From Anaerolineales bacterium UBA1429 (GTDB taxonomy: Bacteria > Chloroflexota > Anaerolineae > UBA1429), in the NCBI GenBank assembly GCA_002329325.1, contig DCTX01000069.1, positions 22,549 to 74,103 of the forward strand: a DNA stretch of 51,555 bases, written 5' to 3'. The notes beneath the pieces are model-generated. The model ran no database searches. It was given only the letters and a program-made list of their open reading frames with translations, and was not told the origin of the DNA. This document shows positions 31,663 to 40,458 of the stretch, one piece after another. The stretch's first letter is position 1. Each line of letters starts with the position of its first letter. A program made the position numbers and the translations under genes.

Positions 31663-33185
31663 CGCGGGCCCACCACCCGCCATAGGTTGCCTTCCTGCTC
31701 CAGCCGCCAATCCGCCGCGAGTTCCTCCCGATAGGTGCTGAGGTACACAGGCCCCTGGGCGAGCCGTTGGGCCAGCAGCGGGGCCAGGTCCGGGGAGCCG
31801 ATCTCTCCCAGCTCCGGGTGCCGCCGGATCAGTTGCTGCTGATACCAGGGGTAGGGCAGCAGCTCGGCATCCACGGCCAGCAGATCGGTGCGACGGCCCT
31901 CCACCCATTGGAGATAGTCCAGGGCAAAGGTGTGCCCATCGGCGCCGGTGACCAGGAGGGCGCCGGCGGGGGCCGTCTGCAGCACAGAGTCGGCCCACCC
32001 GGCCACCTCGGCATCGTTGTGCAGGTCCAGGCGGGCATAGTTGCTGCCCGCCAGCCAGAGGGCCAGCAGCGCCGGCGCCAGCCAGCCCGGCCAGCCCAGC
32101 CAGGCTCGCCGCGTGGCGAGCCAATCCCCCGCGCACAGCGCCCCCTGTGCCAGCCAGGCCACGGCTATCAGGAAGACGGGCAGCAGGTAGACGTAAGAGT
32201 CGCTGGTGTGGTAGCCGATGGCGTAGGCGCTGCACAAGGCCACGCTGGCCAGGCTCGCGCCGAGCCAGCCCCGGGGCATCCGTCGCCAGCGCGCCTCCAG
32301 GCCCACCAGCGCCAGCGCCGCGCCCGGCAGGGTGAGCTGGGCTACCCCAAGCTGGGCCCAACGGATCAGCCGGCCGGGCAGCTCGCCCAGGGGCAGGGAG
32401 AACAGGTAACGTTGGTAGAGCCGGCCGCTCACCAGCCACCAGAAGCCGGCCCAATCGCGGGGATCTCCCCAGGCCAGGGGCGGATCGCCCCGGGCGGCCA
32501 GGGGGGGGTAGAGGTACACCATCAGCCCCAGGGCCAGCCCGCCCAGCAGGGCGGCCAGGCGGCGAGGGCGCGCCAGGGGCCAGAGCCAGAGGGCCAGGCC
32601 GGGCAGCAGCAGGGCCAGGGTCAGATGGTTGCCCAGGCCCAGCCCCAGGGCCAACCCCAGGCCCAGCCAGGCGCGGGGGCGCCCCAGGGCGGCGCGGCGC
32701 GAGGCCAGGTAGAAGGCCAGGGCGGCGAACAGGGCGTGCAGGGCATAGACCTCGGCGATGATGGCCTGCGACCAGAGGATGCCCCCCGTGGCCCAGACCA
32801 GGGCCGCCCCCAGAGCGATGGCGTCCCTGGCGCCTGCCTTGCCCTGGGCCGCCTCCTCGTCGAGGAGGTTGCCCACCAGCAAGAAGGCGAGGGCCGCCGA
32901 GCCCGCCGCCGCCGCCGCCGAGAACAAGTTGAAACGGTGGGCGAGGTTGCCCAGGGGCAGCAGGGCAAAGAGGCGCCCCAGCAGGCAGTAGGTGGGGTAG
33001 CCGCTGGGGTGGGGCACGCCGCCCGTCATGGCCGCGGCGATCAGGTCGGCGCCATCGGCGCCATCGTGGGCCCAGGTGAGCCAGGGGGCCGCCGTGGCGG
33101 CATAGAGGCCCAGACTCAACGCGGCGGCCAACAGCGCCAGGCCGATGCGTCGCCAGGTCGGTCCACGATGGGTGAGGGCGTTCAT
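31659..33185 (-). CDS. DUF2723 membrane protein, probable glycosyltransferase
   Basis: 508 residues, about ten helices. The first external loop holds WAHDGADGADLIAAAMTGG and VPHPSGYPTYCLLGRLFALL, the DUF2723 signature, with an Asp pair in the place used by GT-C glycosyltransferases. The C-terminal soluble part has LVTGADGHTFALDYLQWVEG. The family is thought to use polyprenyl-linked sugars to glycosylate exported proteins or lipids, but is largely untested. A perfect TATAAT six bases before the ATG predicts a leaderless mRNA. It shares a CTAG stop overlap with the sugar transferase. Confidence 0.82.
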   Translation of the reverse strand: MNALTHRGPTWRRIGLALLAAALSLGLYAATAAPWLTWAHDGADGADLIAAAMTGGVPHPSGYPTYCLLGRLFALLPLGNLAHRFNLFSAAAAAGSAALAFLLVGNLLDEEAAQGKAGARDAIALGAALVWATGGILWSQAIIAEVYALHALFAALAFYLASRRAALGRPRAWLGLGLALGLGLGNHLTLALLLPGLALWLWPLARPRRLAALLGGLALGLMVYLYPPLAARGDPPLAWGDPRDWAGFWWLVSGRLYQRYLFSLPLGELPGRLIRWAQLGVAQLTLPGAALALVGLEARWRRMPRGWLGASLASVALCSAYAIGYHTSDSYVYLLPVFLIAVAWLAQGALCAGDWLATRRAWLGWPGWLAPALLALWLAGSNYARLDLHNDAEVAGWADSVLQTAPAGALLVTGADGHTFALDYLQWVEGRRTDLLAVDAELLPYPWYQQQLIRRHPELGEIGSPDLAPLLAQRLAQGPVYLSTYREELAADWRLEQEGNLWRVVGPR

Positions 33186-33191
33186 GGCGCG

Positions 33192-33219
33192 ATTATACCC
33201 CGGGAGGGGAGCGCCGCAA
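33192..33219 (-). promoter_or_regulatory. promoter giving a probable leaderless DUF2723 mRNA
   Basis: On the - strand TTGCGG (33219-33214), 16-base spacer, TATAAT (33197-33192), then CGCGCC and the ATG. The expected start site coincides with the A of the ATG. Confidence 0.6.
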
Positions 33220-33226
33220 GGGGACC

Positions 33227-35515
33227 TCAGGCCTTCTCCAGGTTGGCCATGCCCGCCATCAGCCGCTTGAGCCCGAACTGGGAAAAGGCGACGGAGACCT
33301 CGTAATCATCGCCCGAGGCGCGGCAGCCGATGACGATGCCGCGGCCAAAGGTGGGGTGCACTACGGCCTCGCCATCGCGAAAGGGCGCCGCCTCGTTCGC
33401 CTCGGCGCGTCGTGGGCGGCGGGGCGCCCTGCGCACGGGGGCCTCGATGGGCTCGTCGAGCTCCTGGACGATACGGGCGCGCCGCTCTCGCACCGTATCG
33501 GCCCGCTGGCGACGCTGGCCGAACAGCTCGCGCCGATCGCGGGGGCTCGGGGCCGTGGGCGTGGCCGCCTTGCGGATGCCGTTGCTCTCCACCAGCTCGG
33601 TGGGGATGTCGGCCAGAAAGCGCGAGGGCTCGCGCACATCGGTGTTGCCAAAGATGGTGCGTCGGAAGGTATACACCAGATAGAGCTGCTCTTTGGCGCG
33701 GGTCATGCCCACATAGCAGAGGCGTCGCTCCTCCTCCATCTGGTCGCGCTCCATCAGCGAGCGGCTGTGGGGGCAGAGCCCCTCCTCCATGCCCACCAGG
33801 AAGACCGTGTGATACTCCAGGCCCTTGGCGGCGTGCAGCGTCAGGAGGGTGATGGCATCGGCCTCGCTCATCTCGTCCACGTCGGCGACCAGGGCGGCCT
33901 CCTCCAGGAAGACGCCCAGCGTCGTCTGAGCCGGCTCGCCCTGATAGCGTTCCACGGCGGTAAAGAGCTCGCGCACGTTGGCGATGCGCTCCTCGCCCTG
34001 GTCGGTGCCATCGTGCAGGTATTCCAGGTAGCCCGTCCGCTCGACCAGCAGGCGCAACAGGTCGCCCAGGGTGCGATCCTCCAGGGCCTGGCGGGCGCTG
34101 TGCAGCAGGGCGCCAAAGCTGGCCAGACGATTGAGGATCGTCGGGTTCAGGGGCAGATCCTCCGTCTGCTCGCGGGCCTGCAGCTCTGCCAGGCGCAAGA
34201 GCGCCCGGCCCAGTGAAAGCCCCTGGCGCATGGCCCAGGCCTGCAACTGCTCCACGCTGCGCTCGCCCAGCAGGCGCGAGGGCACGTTGATGATGCGGGC
34301 CAGGGCCACCTCGTCATCGGGGTTGTAGACCACCCGCAGGTAGCTGAGGATGTCCTTGATCTCGCGTCGCTGATAAAAGCGCACCGAGCCCACGAGCTGG
34401 TAGCGCACGCCGTGGGCCATGAGGGCGTCTTCCAGGGCGCGGGATTGGGCGTTGGTGCGGAACATGACGGCGCATTCCTGGTAGCGGCAGGCGCCCGAGG
34501 CCACCAGGCGCATCGCCTCTTGCACCACGTATTCGGCCTCTTCGCGCTCGTCATAGGCCTCGAACAGGCGCACGGCGGGGCCCTGGGCGTTCTCGGTCCA
34601 GAGGGCCTTGTCATGGCGCTGGCCGTTGCGCGAGATCACCGCCCGCGCCGCCTCGACGATGGTCTGGCTGGAGCGATAGTTCTGCTCCAGCAGGATGAGC
34701 TGGGCCTGCTCGTACTCCTGGCGAAAGCGCAGCACGTTGCGGAAATCGGCCCCGCGCCAGCTATAGATGCTCTGGTCCTCGTCGCCCACGCAAAAGAGGT
34801 TGCCCTGGGGGCCCACCAGGTGTTTGAGCAGCTCGTACTGGGCCTTGTTGGTATCCTGGAACTCGTCCACCAGGATGTGCTGGTAGCGGCGCTGGTAACG
34901 CTCGCGTACCTCCTTGTGGACGCGAAAGAGCTCCTCGGCCTTGAGCAACAGGTCGTCGAAATCCAGGGCCTGGTTCTCATCCTTGAGCGCCTCGTAGCGC
35001 TCCCAGACCCGGGCCACCGCCTCGTGCCAGTAGGTCTGGGGCACATAGGTGGCGGCGGTGATCAGGTCGTTCTTGGCCCGCGAGATGGCGCCGTGCACCG
35101 AAGAGGGCCGATACTGCTTGGTATCCAGGTTCAGCTCTTTGAGGGCGCGGGCCACCAGACGGCTCTGGTCGTCGGCGTCATAGATCACGAAGTGGGGATC
35201 CAGGCCCAGGTAAGGCGCCTCGCGCCGCAAGAAGCGGGCGCAGGCGGCGTGAAAGGTGCCCACGGTGAGGCTGCCCGCCTCAGGGCCCACCAGGTCGCGC
35301 AGGCGCGAGACCATCTCCCGGGCCGCCTTGTTGGTAAAGGTGACGGCCAGGATGCTATAGGGCGAGACGCGGCGCTCGTGGATCAGGTAGGCGATCCGGT
35401 GGGTCAGCACCCGTGTCTTGCCCGAGCCGGGGCCAGCCAGCACCAGGATAGGGCCATCGGGGGCGCAAACAGCCTGCGCCTGGGCGGGGTTCAGACCGGT
35501 GAGCAGAGGATCCAA
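33227..35515 (-). CDS. pcrA: ATP-dependent DNA helicase PcrA/UvrD
   Basis: Superfamily 1A 3'-5' helicase for excision repair and removal of RecA or stalled complexes. About 762 residues. Q motif and Walker A AGPGSGKT, motif II VDEFQDTNKAQYELL, motif III GDEDQSIYSWRGAD, and the C-terminal motifs LTLHAAKGLEY and VGMTRAKEQLYL are intact. The C-terminal tail GEAVVHPTFGRGIVIG is the Tudor-like RNA polymerase contact domain. I place the start at TTG 35515 (MDPLLTGLNPAQ), which has GGAG upstream. The longer frame begins with ATG 35569, but that codon lies inside the -10 box and could not be in the mRNA. Confidence 0.92.
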   Translation of the reverse strand: MDPLLTGLNPAQAQAVCAPDGPILVLAGPGSGKTRVLTHRIAYLIHERRVSPYSILAVTFTNKAAREMVSRLRDLVGPEAGSLTVGTFHAACARFLRREAPYLGLDPHFVIYDADDQSRLVARALKELNLDTKQYRPSSVHGAISRAKNDLITAATYVPQTYWHEAVARVWERYEALKDENQALDFDDLLLKAEELFRVHKEVRERYQRRYQHILVDEFQDTNKAQYELLKHLVGPQGNLFCVGDEDQSIYSWRGADFRNVLRFRQEYEQAQLILLEQNYRSSQTIVEAARAVISRNGQRHDKALWTENAQGPAVRLFEAYDEREEAEYVVQEAMRLVASGACRYQECAVMFRTNAQSRALEDALMAHGVRYQLVGSVRFYQRREIKDILSYLRVVYNPDDEVALARIINVPSRLLGERSVEQLQAWAMRQGLSLGRALLRLAELQAREQTEDLPLNPTILNRLASFGALLHSARQALEDRTLGDLLRLLVERTGYLEYLHDGTDQGEERIANVRELFTAVERYQGEPAQTTLGVFLEEAALVADVDEMSEADAITLLTLHAAKGLEYHTVFLVGMEEGLCPHSRSLMERDQMEEERRLCYVGMTRAKEQLYLVYTFRRTIFGNTDVREPSRFLADIPTELVESNGIRKAATPTAPSPRDRRELFGQRRQRADTVRERRARIVQELDEPIEAPVRRAPRRPRRAEANEAAPFRDGEAVVHPTFGRGIVIGCRASGDDYEVSVAFSQFGLKRLMAGMANLEKA

Positions 35516-35567
35516 GGGTTCTCCATCTATGGGCAGTGGCGGCGGGAGGGTCTTGCGGCGCCTGCCC

Positions 35568-35596
35568 ATGGTAGCATGGGGCGGAGAGGGTGTCAA
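35568..35596 (-). promoter_or_regulatory. sigma70-type promoter of pcrA
   Basis: On the - strand TTGACA (35596-35591), 17-base spacer CCCTCTCCGCCCCATGC, TACCAT (35573-35568). The spacer and -10 are nearly identical to the valS promoter at 47126-47154. Confidence 0.72.
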
Positions 35597-36068
35597 AGCC
35601 CGGCGGGGCCGGGACCAGGGCCCTCAAGTCGCCTGCAGCGCAAAGCGCGCTGCGATTGCCTTGTAGCGGCCAGTCGCCCTCAACCCCCCGGCCCTCTTCT
35701 CCCACTTTGGTGGGAGAAGGGAGTATCTGTTTTTGGGCATTCTAGCCCTGTTTTTTTAGGAGGATGAGGGCCTCATGGGGCACCGAGGGCATCTCTTGTC
35801 GTGAGGAGAGCTAGACACGATGCCGACAATGAAGGAAGGCCTGGCCGGGACGAAACCTGCTGCGCTTCGATTCACCGTTTATTGACAGCGCGTCGCCGGC
35901 CGCCCATAATGGGGCCGGATCGCCCGCCATCAACACGCATGAGCAGGCCGCGCGCCGGCCTGTGGGGCTCTGGCCCAGAGGCCGCAGAGACGAACGGGAC
36001 GCTGATGCCGGTCTTCTCCGCCGTCTCGGCGCGAGGATGCTAGCGCCAATCCTCGGGAGTTGGAGACC
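35597..36068. other. gene-free interval upstream of recN and pcrA
   Basis: About 470 bases without a convincing gene. It holds the recN promoter and a hairpin (CTTCTCCCAC at 35696-35705 with 35710-35719) whose core resembles the repeat at 1586-1623. T runs lie at 35729-35734 and 35750-35757. Downstream of the recN promoter is a possible 34-codon leader frame (ATG near 35939 to TAG 36041-36043), for which I see no supporting ribosome-binding site. Confidence 0.4.
35882..35910 (+). promoter_or_regulatory. sigma70-type promoter of recN
   Basis: TTGACA (35882-35887), 17-base spacer, CATAAT (35905-35910). The start site near 35917 gives a long leader of about 150 bases. I see no LexA-type palindrome overlapping it. 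Confidence 0.65.
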
Positions 36069-37784
36069 TTGCTGCTGGAACTGACCATCACCAATCTGGC
36101 CATCATCGAAGAGGTGCGGCTCTCCTTTGAGGGCGGCCTGAGCGTGCTCACCGGCGAGACGGGCGCGGGCAAGTCCATCATCGTGGATGCGGTCATGCTG
36201 CTGCTGGGCGGGCGGGCCACGGCCGACATGGTGCGCACCGGCTGCGAGTTCGCCTCGGTGGAGGGGGTGTTCGCGCCGGGGCCCGAGGCGCTGGCTCAGA
36301 TGCAGCCCCTGCTGGAGGAGTACGGCCTGGCGGACGAGGCGGGGGAGCTGATCCTGCGGCGCGAGATCCAGCGCTCGCGGCGCAACATCTGTCGCGTGAA
36401 CGGGCGCGCCGTGACCCTGGGCGTCCTGGAGGAGCTGGGGCGCCACCTGATCGACATCCACGGCCAGGGCGAGCACCTCTCCTTGATGCACGTGCGCCGC
36501 CATGTGGATTTCCTGGATCACTATGGCGGCCTGGACGAGCAACGGCGCGCCTTGGCCCAGGTGGTGGCCGATCTGCGCGACGTGCGCGCCCAGCTCCGGG
36601 CCCTGCAGCGCGACAAGCGCGAGCTGGCCCGCCGCGTGGACCTGCTGGAATACCAGATAGAAGAGATCCGCTCGGCGGCCCTGACCGAGGGAGAAGAGGA
36701 AGAGCTGCTGCGCCAGCGCGGGTTGCTGGCCAACGCCGAGCAGCGCCTGCAACTCGCCGCCGCCATATACGACGCCCTGACGAGCGGCGAGGGGCGCCAT
36801 CGCTCTGCCCTGGACCTGGTCGGCGGCGCCACCGAGCAGATGAGCGACCTGATCGCCCTGGATCCGGCGCTGCGCGAGGAGAGCGAGATGCTCGATAGCG
36901 CCTACTATCAGCTCGAGGAGATCGCCCGCAGCGTGCGCGCCTATCGCGACGAGGTCGAGTTCGATCCCGAGGGGCTGGCCGCCATCGAGGAGCGCCTGGA
37001 CCTGATCCGAGGCCTCAAGCGCAAATACGGCGAATCCATCGGCGAGATCCTGGCCTTTGGGCGGCGCGCCCAGGAGGAGCTGGATGGCATCAGCCACAGC
37101 GAGGAGCGCGGCGAGGCGTTGCGGGCCCGCGAGGCAGAGCTATTGAGGGAGGTGGCGGCCCAGGGCCAGGCCCTGAGTCGCGGGCGCCGCGAGGCCGCCC
37201 AGGCCCTCAGCGCCGCCGTGGAGCAGCAGCTCGACGAGCTGAACATGGCCCACGCCCGCTTTATCACCGCCATCCAGTGGGAGCCCGCCGAGGAGGGCGT
37301 CGAGATCGAGGGCGCCCGCTATCGTTTTGACGCCACGGGCCTGGATCGGGTCGAGTTCCTCATCGCTCCCAACCCCGGCGAGGAGCCCCAACCTCTGGCC
37401 CGCATCGCCTCGGGCGGCGAGACCTCGCGTCTGATGCTGGCCATGAAGACGGTCCTTTCAGCCATCGACCCGGTGCCCACCCTGATCTTTGACGAGATTG
37501 ACGCCGGCATCGGGGGCCGCACAGGGGATATTGTGGGGCAAAAGCTGCGCCGGCTGGCCCAAGACCACCAGGTATTCTGCGTGACCCATCTGGCCCAGAT
37601 CGCCCGCTATGCCGAGCGCCACTACCAGGTCTCCAAGCAGGTGGTGGACGAACGCACCATCTCGGTGGCGCGGCTCCTTTCGGACGAGGCCCGGATCGAG
37701 GAGTTGGCCGTCATGCTGGGCGGCGCCGCCACCGCCTCCACCCTGCGCAGCGCCGAGGAATTGCTGGCAACCGCCCTCCCCTGA
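36069..37784 (+). CDS. recN: DNA repair protein RecN
   Basis: SMC-like ATPase that holds broken DNA ends for recombination repair. About 571 residues. Walker A GETGAGKS near residue 34, a long coiled coil (roughly residues 155-400, rich in Glu/Arg/Leu heptads such as LRALQRDKRELARRVDLLEY), the signature ARIASGGETSRLMLAMK and Walker B TLIFDEIDAGIGG. I chose TTG 36069 because the resulting MLLELTITNLAIIEEV aligns with the usual RecN N-terminus; an upstream TTG at 36060 is possible. The stop converges on the DUF5671 gene 48 bases away. Confidence 0.93.
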   Translation: MLLELTITNLAIIEEVRLSFEGGLSVLTGETGAGKSIIVDAVMLLLGGRATADMVRTGCEFASVEGVFAPGPEALAQMQPLLEEYGLADEAGELILRREIQRSRRNICRVNGRAVTLGVLEELGRHLIDIHGQGEHLSLMHVRRHVDFLDHYGGLDEQRRALAQVVADLRDVRAQLRALQRDKRELARRVDLLEYQIEEIRSAALTEGEEEELLRQRGLLANAEQRLQLAAAIYDALTSGEGRHRSALDLVGGATEQMSDLIALDPALREESEMLDSAYYQLEEIARSVRAYRDEVEFDPEGLAAIEERLDLIRGLKRKYGESIGEILAFGRRAQEELDGISHSEERGEALRAREAELLREVAAQGQALSRGRREAAQALSAAVEQQLDELNMAHARFITAIQWEPAEEGVEIEGARYRFDATGLDRVEFLIAPNPGEEPQPLARIASGGETSRLMLAMKTVLSAIDPVPTLIFDEIDAGIGGRTGDIVGQKLRRLAQDHQVFCVTHLAQIARYAERHYQVSKQVVDERTISVARLLSDEARIEELAVMLGGAATASTLRSAEELLATALP

Positions 37785-37831
37785 GAGGACGGCGCCAGCG
37801 TTATCTTGCGAGGCGCCCGCCTTGCGCAGAG

Positions 37832-39742
37832 CTAGTCCTGCAGGATCACCGTGAGGAGCATCGGCAGGACGCAGGAGAGCAGCTCCAGCCCCAGCACCAC
37901 CAGGACGGCGATGGCGGCCGGGTGCAGGCGGCGGGCCGCCGTGAGAGGCTGACCGGCGGCCACCTGGCGGATGGCCCGAGCCGTCTGGCGCACGGCATCT
38001 CGCACGGGCAGCTCGCTCTGGCCGAGCCAATGCCAGCCCTCCCGTCGGGCGGGCAGCAGCAGCTTTTGGGCGGGGCTGGCGGCCACGGCGCGCTCCAGGG
38101 CCACGGGCCACGGCCCGATGATCAGATCAGCCTGGGCCAGCAGGCGGGGCGTGTCGGCGGCGGCCGCATCCAGCGTCTGCAGCGCAAGGCCGGGCAACTC
38201 CCGTTGCAGCCCCTCCAGCAGGGCGCGCTGCAGGGCCGCGTCGCCAGGGGCCAGCACCGCCACGCGCAAGGCGGCCAGGGCCTCGGCCCGTATCTCTCGG
38301 GCGCGCCTGCCATCCGCCCGCAGGATCCCGCCATGATAGAGCCAGATGCCCACGGCCATGGCGCTGTAGACCAGGGCCTGGGCCACCTCGGAAAGCAGGT
38401 TGCCCACCGGGCTCACCCCCAGGGCCAGGCCCACCAGCCGGGAGACGACGTACACCCCGCTGCCCAGCACGGCCGTGGTGGCGATCAGGACATAGAGGTA
38501 GAGGTAGATCTTGCGGGCCAGCGACTGGCTCTCGTCGTCGCCGCGGGGGCCAGGGGCCGTCGCCGCCCGCTGGGCCTGCCGCCAGGGCAGCACCCACACA
38601 GGCAGCCCCGTGACGATCAGCGCGGTGAACCAGGCCGCCGGCTCGGAGGTGCCGCCCACGGCGCTGGCGCCCGCCAGGGCGCGGATCAGCAGCGTGAGGT
38701 CGCCGGCCACGCCCGCCAGCAGCGCCCCCAGCCCGATGGTGGCCACCAGGTAGTGATACACCTGGCGCACCCAGGCGGCGGTGGCGGGCTCCCCTGCGGC
38801 GAGGATGTCGCGGCGCAGGACCACCCCGTGGTAAGCCCACACCAGCCCCGCCACGAGCATAGCGGCCAGGGCAGGCCGGAGATCGCTCTGGTTGGCGGCC
38901 CAGACCCCCAGGAGGCGCATCAGGCCATTGGCCAGGAGGGTGGTCACGGCGCCCACCGTCACCAGCGCCGAGGCCAGGATCACCAGGTAGAGATATGCCT
39001 TGCGCTCCACCGAGGCGCGTTCGTCTTCCTTCCCTCGGGCAAAGAGACGTTGCGCCGGGAGCCAGCAGATCAGCCAGAGGGGCAGGCCGATGGCCAGCCG
39101 CGCGACCTCGCGCGACGGGCTGGGCAAGGGGACGATGACGGCGCCTATGCCCACCTGGGCCATGAGCCAGCGCAGCAGCCCGATGACGGCCAAAGCCACC
39201 AGCACCAGGCCAGCGGCGCACCAGCCATAGAGGTACAGGCGCCGCAGCAGGGCCGCGCCGCTCTCCTCCTCCTGGGCGCGCTGGTCGCGCCGGAGCACGG
39301 CGCGGTGATAGAGCCACAGCAACGCCATGACCCCCAGGGCGATCAGGGGATGGATCAGCCAGGCCAGGGGAGAGGAGCTCTCGTAGCGGGCGTTCTCCGG
39401 CTGCAGCCCCGCCGCCAGGCGCAGCAGATCATCCAGCAGCTCCAGGGCATTGGCGAGGAACGGCCCGATAAAGGTGGCCAGGGCGCCATAGAGGTACACG
39501 CGCCGCAGGAGGGCGGCACGCTCCTCCTCCTCTTTCGCTGCCAGGCGTTGAGCCCATATCCAGTGCACGACAAAGACCGGCAACCCCACGAGGATGATGG
39601 CGATCTGAAGGGCGGTGTTCTCCAGCGAGGGCTTGAGCATCGGGACCACCAGGTCGCGCAGCAACGAGATCACCGCCCAGGTGACGCCCTGCAGGCTGGC
39701 GAGGCAGACCAGATAGATATAGGCGCGCCGTACGTTTTCCAT
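37832..39742 (-). CDS. large membrane protein with repeated DUF5671-like units
   Basis: 636 residues. A unit of about 90-110 residues recurs four to five times: an aromatic entry motif (RRAYIYLV, RRVYLYGA, RRLYLYGW, RKAYLYLV, RQVYHYLV, RKIYLYLY), two helices, then either a WxxAQR motif (WIWAQR, WLPAQR, WRQAQR) or WxYHxxxLRRD (WLYHRAVLRRD, WAYHGVVLRRD, WLYHGGILRAD). That pattern fits DUF5671 repeats. The C-terminal 160 residues form a soluble part resembling a small periplasmic or nucleotide-type domain (QADLIIGPWPVALERAVAAS), ending in a last helix. Function unknown. It ends a - strand run of three envelope proteins. Confidence 0.72.
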   Translation of the reverse strand: MENVRRAYIYLVCLASLQGVTWAVISLLRDLVVPMLKPSLENTALQIAIILVGLPVFVVHWIWAQRLAAKEEEERAALLRRVYLYGALATFIGPFLANALELLDDLLRLAAGLQPENARYESSSPLAWLIHPLIALGVMALLWLYHRAVLRRDQRAQEEESGAALLRRLYLYGWCAAGLVLVALAVIGLLRWLMAQVGIGAVIVPLPSPSREVARLAIGLPLWLICWLPAQRLFARGKEDERASVERKAYLYLVILASALVTVGAVTTLLANGLMRLLGVWAANQSDLRPALAAMLVAGLVWAYHGVVLRRDILAAGEPATAAWVRQVYHYLVATIGLGALLAGVAGDLTLLIRALAGASAVGGTSEPAAWFTALIVTGLPVWVLPWRQAQRAATAPGPRGDDESQSLARKIYLYLYVLIATTAVLGSGVYVVSRLVGLALGVSPVGNLLSEVAQALVYSAMAVGIWLYHGGILRADGRRAREIRAEALAALRVAVLAPGDAALQRALLEGLQRELPGLALQTLDAAAADTPRLLAQADLIIGPWPVALERAVAASPAQKLLLPARREGWHWLGQSELPVRDAVRQTARAIRQVAAGQPLTAARRLHPAAIAVLVVLGLELLSCVLPMLLTVILQD

Positions 39743-39781
39743 GATCGCCTCCCTTTAGGAATGGCTCGGGCTCATCGTCAC

Positions 39782-40288
39782 TTACGGGCAGCCTCCCGGT
39801 TGGCCCCAGCAGTAGCTCCAGTACTGGCCGGATCTGGCGATCCGCCACAGACTCTCCTCGCGCCGCAGGAACACATCAAAGGTGGCGTCGCTCTGCCCGC
39901 CGGAGAAGAGGCTGCCGCGGTAGTAGGTCGTTTCGCGCACCGTGACGGTGGCCGTGTCGCCGTTCAGTCGGACGTTCTCGATGACCAGCGCCACATCGCT
40001 GCGTGGGGCATAGTAGTAGTCCAGATCGTACAGGAGACGGCCCAGGTCTTGTTCCATCTGCTGCGCATCGGCGGGATAGCCCGCCAGGCTGGGCAGCAGG
40101 TAGCCGTGGGCCCGGCCATAGTCCTCGCGCTCCAGGGCCAGCAAGTAGTTGTGCACCACCCCCTCGGGCGTGTCGTCCGGCCGGTAGCCGGGCAGCCCCG
40201 GCCGAGAGAGGGAGATGGCCAGCACAGCCCCCACCAGCGCCACGATGCCGATGACAATGGCGACCAGGAATCTGTCCGTGCTCTTCAT
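39782..40288 (-). CDS. membrane-anchored protein with NTF2-like (DUF4878-type) domain
   Basis: 168 residues; ATG preceded by AGGAGG at six bases, which excludes the longer upstream frame. One N-terminal helix (FLVAIVIGIVALVGAVLAIS), then an external domain with TPEGVVHNYLLALEREDYGR, where a short helix pair starts the cone-shaped fold. Later strands (ATVTVRETTYYRG, ATFDVFLRREESLWRIA) fit DUF4878 lipoprotein-like proteins. Binding target unknown. It has its own promoter and may be co-transcribed with the DUF5671 gene, 39 bases downstream. Confidence 0.7.
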   Translation of the reverse strand: MKSTDRFLVAIVIGIVALVGAVLAISLSRPGLPGYRPDDTPEGVVHNYLLALEREDYGRAHGYLLPSLAGYPADAQQMEQDLGRLLYDLDYYYAPRSDVALVIENVRLNGDTATVTVRETTYYRGSLFSGGQSDATFDVFLRREESLWRIARSGQYWSYCWGQPGGCP

Positions 40289-40319
40289 CTCGGCCCTCCT
40301 GTGTGCGGGGTGCGGCCCC

Positions 40320-40348
40320 ATCATAGGGTAGATGGCCCCAACAGGCAA
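40320..40348 (-). promoter_or_regulatory. sigma70-type promoter of the NTF2-like membrane protein
   Basis: On the - strand TTGCCT (40348-40343), 17-base spacer, TATGAT (40325-40320), about 32 bases before the ATG. Confidence 0.6.
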
Positions 40349-40406
40349 GGGCTTGGGAGGGCGATAGGCGAACGAGGCTGGTGCGATGGCCAAAGGCCAG
40401 ATAGAG

Positions 40407-40442
40407 CGGAGCTACGATGGGTTGAGACCCATCGTAGCTCCG
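40407..40442. terminator. perfect 16-bp hairpin after the DUF7544-like gene
   Basis: CGGAGCTACGATGGGT (40407-40422) with its exact complement at 40427-40442 and loop TGAG. It follows the stop of the - strand gene by 16 bases. No T tract on that side. Confidence 0.65.
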
Positions 40443-40458
40443 AAGAGAGCAGAGAGGG

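Noticed and set aside
31767..33305. A 512-codon open frame on the + strand
   Set aside because: Antisense to the DUF2723 gene; Gly/Gln-rich repetitive translation only.
35775..35804. Nine-codon frame (ATG near 35775) preceded by AGGAGG
   Set aside because: The spacing is long, the frame is very short and nothing downstream suggests a leader peptide mechanism.
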